Shown here one piece after another: positions 10,201-12,575 of a DNA stretch of 12,575 nucleotides (the stretch's first letter is position 1; each line of letters opens with the position of its first letter). The DNA comes from Anaerolineae bacterium (lineage in GTDB: Bacteria > Chloroflexota > Anaerolineae > 4572-78 > J111). The position numbers were made by a program, and so were the translations under genes. The DNA is taken from assembly GCA_020433785.1 (NCBI GenBank), contig JAGRCC010001070.1, forward strand, positions 1 to 12,575. Direction: 5' to 3'. The notes under the pieces are model-generated. The model saw nothing but the letters and a program-made list of their open reading frames with translations. It was not told where the DNA came from and did no database searches.

Positions 10201-10901
10201 GGGGAAAGAGGGACGACCTTCTTAGCGTAGCGGAGTGTCTCTGAAAATGGTCGCTTATTCACCGTAAGTGGAGTTGGGCTGGTGAAACCCCGCAATGCGT
10301 CACGCCAAAAAGTTTCCGCTTCAGCGATATCCTGTTGTTGCAGCCAGTACAGGTAATCGCGATAAGGTCGGGGTTGGGACAATGAGAGACGATGGTTGTG
10401 TGAGGCCGCCTGATACAACGTAAAAATCTCTTTGAAAAGAGTCGGTAAACACCAGCCATCCAGAAGCAGATGGTGATAACTCCAGATAAAGTGGTGGGTT
10501 TCAGCAGCGATCTCAATGAGCGTGAAGCGCATCAGCGGGGCTTGGTCCAGCGCAAAGCCTCGTTCGCGGTCGGCCTCAAGAAAAGCCGTTAACTGATCAG
10601 TTTGCTCGGTCTTAGACAGGTGACGCCAATCCTGTTTACGCCAGGTTAGATCGGTTTGTTGACGCACAACCTGTAACGGCTCATCCAACCCATCCCAAAA
10701 GAAAGCGGTACGCAAAGCCGGGTGACGGGCAATAACTTGTTCCCATGCCCGCCGGAAGGCAGCGATATCCAACGGACCGGATAGGGTCATCGACAACTGT
10801 TCAACGTAAACGCCTGAGTTGGGGGCGTAGAGGGTTTCAAAGAGCATCCCTTTTTGAAGCGGGGTCAGTTGATAGATATCTTCGACATTTTCTAACTTCA
10901 T
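1..10901 (-). CDS. Multimodular NRPS, three full modules plus partial C domain, 3' end outside window
   Basis: A giant open frame starts at ATG 10901 and runs 3633 codons to the left edge without a stop, so the gene is longer than the window. Domain order is C1 (about residues 1-436), A1 (463-989), PCP1 (1000-1069), C2 (1084-1520), A2 (1548-2063), PCP2 (2074-2143), C3 (2158-2594), A3 (2622-3134), PCP3 (3145-3214), C4 (3229 on, cut). Carrier serines are S1033, S2107 and S3178, all in LGGHSLL. Each C domain keeps HHxxxDG and each A domain has the phosphate-loop TSGSTG and the catalytic lysine of its A10 motif. The start is supported by the ATGA overlap with the upstream gene and by residues 1-19, which form the usual N-terminus of a C domain that follows an E-ending partner. 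It probably adds three residues to a peptide received from the upstream subunit, the second being valine. No E, methyltransferase or thioesterase domain is seen, so all three residues should stay L, unless a later domain acts. Confidence 0.96.
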   Translation of the reverse strand, partial: MKLENVEDIYQLTPLQKGMLFETLYAPNSGVYVEQLSMTLSGPLDIAAFRRAWEQVIARHPALRTAFFWDGLDEPLQVVRQQTDLTWRKQDWRHLSKTEQTDQLTAFLEADRERGFALDQAPLMRFTLIEIAAETHHFIWSYHHLLLDGWCLPTLFKEIFTLYQAASHNHRLSLSQPRPYRDYLYWLQQQDIAEAETFWRDALRGFTSPTPLTVNKRPFSETLRYAKKVVPLSPTTYAALQTQARQHRLTLNTLFQGAWALLMSRYRGEAEVLFGVTVAGRPADLPGVEEIVGLFINTLPVRIHVPGEGSVLSWLQQVQAQQRRQEAYAYTVLTDIQRWSETPPGQPMFDTLFVFENYPVDKELSGSLNGLQIENVQIFEQTNYPLTVTVVSGSELTIQFSYDPGRFETEKIDRMAGHLQQILAGIVENITQPLSQISLLTAAEQRQQLVEWNDTQVIYPSSMDKCVHQLFEDQVERTPKAIAVVSDGQSLTYDELNRRTNQLAHYLQSLNVGPETLVGLCTERSVEMVMGILAILKAGGAYVPLDPTLPKARLASMLEAAPIAVLLTRQHLLNQLPDHSGQTVCLDADWADIAQASVENPASTVSLDNLIYVIFTSGSTGIPKAAGVYHRGFMNLMQWYITEFGIEADDRVLLATSPSFDLTQKNFFAPLLVGGELHLLPTDYFDPKIARERIFTHQLTLFNCTPSVFYLLLDETADNSLAQLASLRYVFLGGEPISVARLQRWIDAPFFRTEIVNTYGPTECTDVCAFYRLPEPARFLQTAIPIGKPIANAKLLIVDDHLNLLPVGVAGELCVAGIGVGAGYINDSDLTQQKFVPNPFDAARATRLYRTGDLARYQPDGNIEFLGRMDYQVKIRGFRIELGEIEAVLNQHPNIQECAVVVREDQAEDKRLVAYMVSDQIAANSPPSSAVGDKTSLPPADDQYLVMELRRFLQTKLPDYMIPTAFMRLATLPLTPSGKVDRKALPRPERESTPDFIPPRTATEVALAVIWREVLGVEKVGLNDDFFVLGGHSLLATQIISRIRQTFQIELPLRSLFEYPNLAALANVITKAKQSTDFPIEHVSRTEALPLSFAQQRLWFLDQLEGPNPLYNMPAGLTFSGDLDISALARSLNHIVQRHEVLRTTFRMEAGEAKQIIQPEVTLTVPLIDLQHLPAETQAAEVQRLAEIEALQPFDLSCDLLLRSKLLWLGPEEFALLVTMHHIASDGWSIEVLIREVRRLYQAYTQGLSSPLPDLPIQYADFAYWQRQWLQGDRLTQQLTYWRQQLMDAPPLLPLPTDHPRPAQMSYRGQHRSFTLPSDLSQALQMLSRQAETTLFMTLLAAFKVLLYRYSGQSDLVVGSPIANRTRPELETLIGFFVNTLALRTDLSSQPTFLELLAQVKQITQEAYEHQDLPFEMVVEMMQPERNLSHTPLFQVMFVSQNIPTAELELPGVQVSRLFDEVPLAKFDLTLFVEDVKGNLVGTWEYNAALFEPETIERMTGHFQTLLTNLLDNPAQPITHASLLTAVERRQLLVEWTDTGTDYPADQGIAQLFEQQVERTPEAIAVTFADRHLTYRALNQQANQLAHYLQSLGVGPETTVGLCLERSLEMVIGLLGILKAGGAYVPLDPTYPHDRITFIVEDAQLSHILSHSTWVQKSHLTSDNGQPQFVCFDTALNVIRQQPTHNPRPRTTADNLAYVIYTSGSTGTPKGTAIPHRGVVRLVKNTNYAKLDEEEIFLQLAPISFDASTFEIWGALLNGARLVIGPPHLLSLAELSDLIAQHQITTLWLTAGLFHQLVDQDMSALSSLRQLLAGGDVLSPSHVEKAAKALEACQLINGYGPTENTTFTCCYTVTPAEQFKTSVPIGQPIANSHVYILDDALQPVPIGVVGELYIGGSGLGRSYFNRPGLTAERFIPDPFSGQVDKHSAKGGRLYKTGDRACYRPDGSIEFLGRLDNQVKLRGFRIELGEIEANLNKHPDVQESVVAVHKDSSSNKRLVAYVATAHHYSRSRDQFDNPILITELRHFLQTKLPDYMIPANFILLDTLPLTPNGKLDRRALTALKPQPAMTYDPPRTPTEETLAAIWRDALSIEQVGRHDNFFELGGHSLLATLVIARVREAFQIELPLRSLFEQPDIAGLADMVVRAKQALLPPITPVPRTEALPLSFAQQRLWFLDQLEGSSAAYNIPVALKLTGDLDISALSAGFNALVQRHEVLRTTFRNVAGEAKQIIHAQVTLSLPLIDLRHLPAEAQARQVERLAEAEALRPFDLEQDPMIRTRLLLLASNAYVLLVTMHHIASDGWSVGVLVPELTHLYQAYVQGLPSPLPALPIQYADFAAWQREWLQSGVLAEQLAFWQAQFAEPPSVLDLPTDHPRPSRQTHYGEHLSFSLPADLSRALQDLSLQNEATLFMTLLTAFNVLLYRYSGQTDIVVGSPIANRTRPEIEPLIGFFVNTLALRTNLANNPTFLDLLTQVKQTAQAAYEHQDLPFEVLVDALQPERNLSHSPLFQVMFSWQNIPQPPLEIPGLHLDGLEPAVSVAKFDLTLSMQEHEGNLIGSWVYNTGLFEADTIARLGNHFQNLLTAIVEHPTQSIAHLQLLTETERHRLLLEWNDVARDYPLDQCLHHLFEAHVASTPDSVAVVFGEQHLTYAELNTRADQLAHYLQQLRVVPETPVGLFVERSLELIIGLLGILKAGGAYLSLDPTYPAERLKFMLDDAQISIVLTQDSLTADLPVDQAQVICLDTGWDRIMQFASDQLTNTVTAANLAYIMYTSGSTGTPKAAMLSHQGVVNRLLWMREAFQMSPADAVMHKASLNFDASVWEIFLPLLSGARLVVAHPDESLDNAVLVRRIIEQHITILHFIPTLLQHFLETPGVTDCSPIRRVWCGGEVLPTDLQEKFFTQLKAELYNGYGPTEASINATYWHCQRRLNGQTVPIGRPLANYRIYLLDRHLEPVPVGVPGELYIGGVGVSRGYLNRPGLTATRFIPNPVSTIPGDRLYRTGDLARYQPDGVLQFLGRVDHQIKINGVRIELGEIEAVLRQHPEIKESVAIAQDVQPGRQRLVAYIVREPISEANSLDEGHQQFADDSSLITELRRFLQTKLPEYMVPTAIVVLPALPLTPNGKVDRRALPAPEQHAPADYVSPRTPTEMILAAIWAEVLRVKSVGVEDNFFDLGGHSLLATQVVSRIRHHFQIELPLRRLFEQPTIAALTESVTQARQADLPPIEPADRTQPLPLSFAQQRLWFLDQLEGANATYNIPIALKLTGPVNIPALAQALNAIVQRHEVLRTTFHNPAGQAQQIIHHQVSLALPLVDLQHLPTDRQEHLVITLAEAEALRPFDLSRDLMLRASLLILGQTEIVLLLTMHHIAADGWSSSVLIAEVTALYQAFCQEKISSLPTLPLQYADFAAWQHQLPAQQAVAEHLTYWQNRFAQPPPLLALPTDHPRPPQATYQGAHLSFTLPPELSQKLEALSHQQDATLFMSLLAAFKVLLFRYSGQTDLVVGSPIANRTRPELESLIGFFVNTLPFRSDLSGDPTFLVLLDHIKQTSQDAYEHQALPFEQLVDAVQPERHLSHSPLFQVMFVWQNVPQPALSLPDLEISPLTVQFPITKFDLTLTMEPTGQGLVGTWEYNT
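1260..1469 (-). other. PCP3 carrier domain
   Basis: Carrier protein of module 3 with DNFFDLGGHSLLATQ; S3178 is the phosphopantetheine site. It is followed by C4, so the chain continues into a fourth module that is not in the window. Confidence 0.95.
1500..3038 (-). other. A3 adenylation domain, substrate unassigned (code DAWHWGGINK)
   Basis: Catalytic motifs are complete: TSGSTGTPK (to K2780), NGYGPTE, YRTGDLARY, QIKINGVRIELGEIE and TPNGK with K3124. Pocket residues by eye against GrsA-PheA are D2817, A2818, W2821, H2860, W2885, G2887, G2910, I2918, N2919 and K3124. The general fold signature (SVWEIFLPLL, LHFIPTLLQ, CGGEVLP) resembles A domains that take Ser (DVWHxSLIDK) or Glu (DAWHFGxVDK), but the code fits neither: it has Gly where Ser domains have Ser, Trp at position 299, and Asn for Asp at 331. 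A Glu- or Gln-like polar substrate is possible; I leave it open. It loads PCP3. Confidence 0.9.
3120..4430 (-). other. C3 condensation domain (LCL type)
   Basis: Same layout as C2: ALPLSFAQQRLWFLDQLEG (LPLSFAQQR from residue 2163), HHIASDGWS (H2295, H2296, D2300), NRTRPEIEPLIGFFVNTL and RNLSHSPLFQVMF. It couples the peptide on PCP2 to the residue on PCP3. The catalytic motif is intact. Confidence 0.94.
3994..4034. repeat. Near-identical 41-bp segment, copy in C3
   Basis: Partner of 7216-7256, in the same codons of C3 and 3222 bp away. The C4 equivalent near 781-820 is clearly more diverged. Confidence 0.85.
4473..4682 (-). other. PCP2 carrier domain
   Basis: Carrier protein of module 2 with DNFFELGGHSLLATL; S2107 is the phosphopantetheine site. 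It should hold the valyl-extended peptide and pass it to C3. It has the GGHSL form expected where no E domain follows. Confidence 0.95.
4713..6260 (-). other. A2 adenylation domain, predicted L-valine
   Basis: Pocket residues read by eye against GrsA-PheA: D1746, A1747, F1750, W1788, L1812, G1814, G1838, T1846, F1847 and K2053, giving DAFWLGGTFK. This is a recognised valine code, differing only by Leu for Ile from the DAFWIGGTFK of valine modules in tyrocidine and related systems. Catalytic parts are complete: TSGSTGTPK (1702-1710), NGYGPTE, YKTGD, QVKLRGFRIELGEIE and TPNGK with K2053. There is a slightly longer loop between A6 and A7 (GQVDKHSAKGG). It loads PCP2. Isoleucine or another small branched residue is the main alternative. 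Confidence 0.9.
6342..7652 (-). other. C2 condensation domain (LCL type)
   Basis: Opens with ALPLSFAQQRLWFLDQLEG (from about residue 1088) and carries HHIASDGWS (H1221, H1222, D1226), NRTRPELETLIGFFVNTL and RNLSHTPLFQVMF. These match condensation domains that take an L residue at the donor site. It joins the peptide on PCP1 to the valine on PCP2. At DNA level it is closely similar to C3. Confidence 0.94.
7216..7256. repeat. Near-identical 41-bp segment, copy in C2
   Basis: Covers the codons of the HHIASDGWS active-site motif. It matches 3994-4034 in C3 with only two differences in 41 bases, both G/A. It is one of the closest DNA matches between modules and a possible site for recombination. 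Confidence 0.85.
7695..7904 (-). other. PCP1 carrier domain
   Basis: Carrier protein of module 1 with DDFFVLGGHSLLATQ; S1033 is the phosphopantetheine site. The GGHSL form is the type that feeds a C domain, fitting C2 directly downstream and the lack of an E domain in this module. Confidence 0.95.
7935..9515 (-). other. A1 adenylation domain, substrate unassigned (code DLKNFGTDVK)
   Basis: It activates an amino acid as its adenylate and loads PCP1. Seen: A3 TSGSTGIPK (616-624), A5 NTYGPTE, A7 YRTGDLARY, A8 QVKIRGFRIELGEIE and A10 TPSGK with K979. Aligning to GrsA-PheA by eye gives the pocket residues D661, L662, K665, N703, F731, G733, T758, D766, V767 and K979. I cannot match DLKNFGTDVK to a substrate from memory. 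Lys at pocket position 239, Asn at 278 and Asp at 330 suggest a polar or charged side chain rather than an aliphatic one. The core (SFDLTQKNFFAPLL, LFNCTPSVFY) is of a different lineage from A2 and A3. Motif A6 is altered (AGIGVGAGY, where GGxGVARGY is usual). Confidence 0.9.
9594..10901 (-). other. C1 condensation domain, probably D-donor (DCL) type
   Basis: The domain opens with VEDIYQLTPLQKGMLF and holds the catalytic motif HHLLLDGWC (H143, H144, D148). It joins the incoming peptide to the aminoacyl group on PCP1. It differs clearly from C2-C4: it lacks the SFAQQRLWFLDQLEG opening and has LLLDG in place of IASDG or IAADG. This N-terminus and placement directly after an E-ending subunit are typical of DCL domains, which take a D-residue at the donor site. 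The first 19 residues may also act as the COM acceptor. A Cys (151) follows the tryptophan of the core motif where Ser is usual. Confidence 0.88.
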
Positions 10902-10920
10902 TGTGGATTGTCCCTTTGCG
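10898..10920 (-). promoter_or_regulatory. ATGA stop/start overlap with weak ribosome binding site
   Basis: The stop codon TGA of the upstream synthetase (10900-10898) shares bases with the ATG of the downstream one (10901-10899), reading ATGA. Upstream of the ATG is AAAGGGA, about nine bases away, a weak Shine-Dalgarno-like match inside the end of the upstream coding region. The arrangement points to translational coupling, which would help keep the two partner subunits at equal levels. There is no room for a separate promoter between the genes. The overlap is read directly; the coupling is inferred. Confidence 0.8.
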
Positions 10921-12575
10921 CTTGATCAGCTTGTTGAATTAAACCGGCCAGCGTACTCAGTTTCTGGTTGTCAAGGTTGGCTAGGCTAAAGTCGCTGGGG
11001 GTATAACCGCCTGCCTCAGGCGAGGTACAATGGGCGATGAGGATCCGTAACGCCTCTATAAAGGTATCGGCCAGTGTTTGGATGGTTTGTTGTTGGTGGA
11101 CGTTCCGGCTATAAGTCCACTCAAAGCGTAACTGGCCTTTGACGATCAAGCCATCTACCTCTAATAGATAGGGACGAGTCTGGGCAGGACTGTAGAGTGA
11201 GCCGTAATCGGTAACGGATGCCCCGATGATGAACGACTTGTCGTCGGCATTTTCTAACACGTTGTCGAATTGGCCCAGGTAGTTGAAGCTCATCGGTGGA
11301 GAGGGCCACAGCGCCGGGGTTGACTCATGTGTTAGGTAGCGAAGGACCCCGTAATCCATCCCTTTTTGAGGTACTTGGCGCAGCTGCTCTTTGATCGATT
11401 TGATCGCTGCGGCCGGATCAGTCTGATCCAACCTTAACAGCACCGGGAAGAGGCTGGTGAACCAACCGACCGTGCGCGACAGATCGAGGTTTTCGGCGAG
11501 TGCTTCTCGCCCATGCCCTTCTAATTCAATGAAGACGGTTTGATGACCGGTCCAACCGCTTACAGCCTGAGCCAGAGCGGTCAATAGCAGATCGTTAACT
11601 TGAGTGTGATAGGCTGCGGCGGCGTCTTGTAATAAGGCCCGGGTTTCTTCGGTCGATAGGGTGCACGACAGTTGGTGGGCCGAAGCCACGGTATTGTGTG
11701 CCAACCCGGTGGGATTATCGGCCGGTAAGGTAAGCGCTTCGGCTGTTTGCAGCGCGGTCCAATAATCTGCTACTGCGGTTAGTTGTTCTGAGCGGGCATA
11801 CGTAGTTAGCCATTCGGCCCAGTGCTTAAAGGCCGTGGTTTTAGGTGGTAACCGAACCGGCTCACCCCGTTCAAGTTGTTGGTAAGCAGTGTTCACATCT
11901 TCAAGCAGCACCCGCCAGGAAACGCCATCGACAACCAGATGGTGGATGACCCAGAGTAAGACCGCCGGTTGGTCGGGACCTCGTTGGAAGAGCATCAAGC
12001 GTATCAAAGGCCCTTCGGCTAGATCCAAGCCGGCTTGGCGGACTTGAGCGGTGTCTTCAATAACTGCTTCTTGCTCCGAATACGAAAGGTGGGCCAAATC
12101 GACGACATCAAAGGGTACCGTATTTTTGCCTGCGTTATGCTCATCCGGCTGCGCATGCCACTGCCGCCAGCCGGTATCATTCGGAGCAAAACGCAGCCGC
12201 AGGGCATCATGGTGCAGCAGTAGGTGGTGGAGTGCTTGCCTCAACAGCTCCGGTTCGACCTGGACGTGTACCTGAAGCCGCACGGCTTGGTTGTAGTGGT
12301 GTGGGGCGGTGCGTATTTGTTCAAAGAACCAGTGCTGAATAGGCGTCAGGGGCACCTCTCCGGTAATCACATCTTGGTCAGCTCGCACCGGAGTGGCTGA
12401 ACTGATCACCAAGGTCAACTCGGCGATGGATTGATATTGAAATAGATCTTTGGGGGTGAAATGCAGCCCGGCTTGTTTGGCCCGAGCCAAGACCTGAATC
12501 GAGATAATCGAATCGCCCCCAATTTCAAAAAAGTTATCGTAGATGCCAACCTGATCAAGCCCCAGAGCGTTCTGC
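10898..12575 (-). CDS. NRPS subunit, C-terminal part (PCP-E), 5' end outside window
   Basis: This is the C-terminal end of a nonribosomal peptide synthetase; 558 residues are visible and the frame is open to the right edge, so the true start lies outside. In order it holds a PCP (visible residues 1-57, phosphopantetheine serine at 22 in GGDSI), a full epimerization domain (about 73-516) and a 42-residue tail ending QRDNPQ. A TTG codon at 12490 could be mistaken for a start, but it lies inside the PCP helix just after the carrier serine, so it is internal. Known for the family: the PCP carries the growing peptide as a thioester in the cytoplasm and the E domain epimerizes its last residue from L to D. 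The gene stops in an ATGA overlap with the next synthetase gene, so the two are probably one operon and partner subunits. The residue loaded here is unknown because its A domain is outside the window. Confidence 0.95.
   Translation of the reverse strand, partial: QNALGLDQVGIYDNFFEIGGDSIISIQVLARAKQAGLHFTPKDLFQYQSIAELTLVISSATPVRADQDVITGEVPLTPIQHWFFEQIRTAPHHYNQAVRLQVHVQVEPELLRQALHHLLLHHDALRLRFAPNDTGWRQWHAQPDEHNAGKNTVPFDVVDLAHLSYSEQEAVIEDTAQVRQAGLDLAEGPLIRLMLFQRGPDQPAVLLWVIHHLVVDGVSWRVLLEDVNTAYQQLERGEPVRLPPKTTAFKHWAEWLTTYARSEQLTAVADYWTALQTAEALTLPADNPTGLAHNTVASAHQLSCTLSTEETRALLQDAAAAYHTQVNDLLLTALAQAVSGWTGHQTVFIELEGHGREALAENLDLSRTVGWFTSLFPVLLRLDQTDPAAAIKSIKEQLRQVPQKGMDYGVLRYLTHESTPALWPSPPMSFNYLGQFDNVLENADDKSFIIGASVTDYGSLYSPAQTRPYLLEVDGLIVKGQLRFEWTYSRNVHQQQTIQTLADTFIEALRILIAHCTSPEAGGYTPSDFSLANLDNQKLSTLAGLIQQADQAQRDNPQ
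10901..11026 (-). other. C-terminal tail of the E-ending subunit, possible COM donor
   Basis: After the E domain come 42 residues with the common GGYTPSDFSLANLDNQ linker and then a short, probably helical, Gln- and Asp-rich end (LAGLIQQADQAQ). In known systems such as tyrocidine, a short C-terminal helix at this place (the COM donor) docks to the N-terminus of the next subunit. The neighbouring gene has a fitting N-terminus. The docking role is inferred from position. Confidence 0.55.
11027..12358 (-). other. Epimerization (E) domain
   Basis: All seven E-domain motifs can be read in order: E1 PIQHWFFEQ (residue 78 on, counted from the right edge), E2 HHLVVDGVSWRVLL (H211, H212, D216), E3 NDLLLTALAQ, E4 EGHGRE (352-357, holding the catalytic glutamate), E5 RTVGWFTSLFPVLL, E6 PQKGMDYG and E7 FNYLGQFD (430 on). 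The catalytic His and Glu are present, so the domain should be active. It epimerizes the last residue of the PCP-bound peptide, giving a D/L mix from which the next C domain selects D. The motif set, and above all DGVSW, EGHGRE and FNYLG, rules out an ordinary C domain. Confidence 0.95.
12404..12575 (-). other. PCP domain preceding E (partial at its N-terminus)
   Basis: Carrier protein with DNFFEIGGDSI; the serine codon at 12511-12509 is the phosphopantetheine attachment site. The aspartate in GGDSI, against the GGHSL of the three PCPs in the next gene, is the known mark of carrier domains that serve an E domain. The first helix is cut by the window edge. Confidence 0.93.

Noticed and set aside
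10259..10516. An 85-residue minus-strand open frame inside C1
   Set aside because: Out of frame with C1, whose HHxxxDG motif is encoded in the same bases. A shadow.
1..10901. A frameshift or pseudogene in the long synthetase gene
   Set aside because: Motif codons from residue 1 to 3633, including three carrier serines, four HHxxxDG sites and three A10 lysines, all fall in the same frame with no stop found.
11027..12358. Reading the upstream E domain as a C domain
   Set aside because: DGVSW, EGHGRE, RTVGWFT and FNYLGQF are E-specific motifs, and the preceding PCP is of the GGDSI type.
10898..12490. A separate 530-residue gene starting at TTG 12490
   Set aside because: The TTG falls inside the PCP helix just after the carrier serine, and the frame is open to the window edge with clear PCP sequence upstream, so it is not a start.

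Overview
The window lies entirely inside a bacterial nonribosomal peptide synthetase (NRPS) locus, and every real gene is on the minus strand. Two very large genes fill it and both run off an edge. There is no intergenic spacer, RNA gene, mobile element, CRISPR array, promoter or terminator that I can support. Base composition looks slightly GC-rich by eye. This style of synthetase (SFAQQRLWFLDQLEG condensation domains, FLQTKLP linkers) is common in Cyanobacteria, Chloroflexota such as Herpetosiphon, and similar large-genome bacteria. I cannot fix the phylum from this sequence.

Read in the direction of transcription (high to low coordinates), the first gene enters from the right edge and ends at 10898. 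Only its last 558 residues are visible: a peptidyl carrier protein (PCP) of the GGDSI type, a complete epimerization (E) domain with all seven E motifs, and a short C-terminal tail that looks like a docking (COM-type donor) region. Its stop codon overlaps the start of the next gene as ATGA (10898-10901). The second gene runs from 10901 to beyond position 1. It gives 3633 in-frame codons without a stop, ordered C1-A1-PCP1 / C2-A2-PCP2 / C3-A3-PCP3 / C4 (cut by the window edge). The reading frame was checked at more than twenty motif positions and stays the same throughout.

Working model: the upstream synthetase hands over a peptide whose last residue has been turned to the D form. C1 of the second protein accepts it. 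Three modules then add one residue each, and C4 passes the chain to a fourth module outside the window. By the ten-residue specificity code, A2 reads DAFWLGGTFK, a valine code. A1 reads DLKNFGTDVK and A3 reads DAWHWGGINK; I cannot assign either with confidence, and they are the most informative unknowns here. No methyltransferase, internal E, thioesterase or reductase domain is present in the visible part, so release happens elsewhere.

Modules 2 and 3 are close-to-equal repeat units (about 3222 and 3213 bp) with near-identical stretches in their C domains. The A1 substrate-binding core looks unlike the A2 and A3 cores while its flanks match theirs, which suggests exchange of an A-domain core. 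The region is an ordinary NRPS in architecture; its novelty lies in the unassigned specificities and the product, not in a new type of system.
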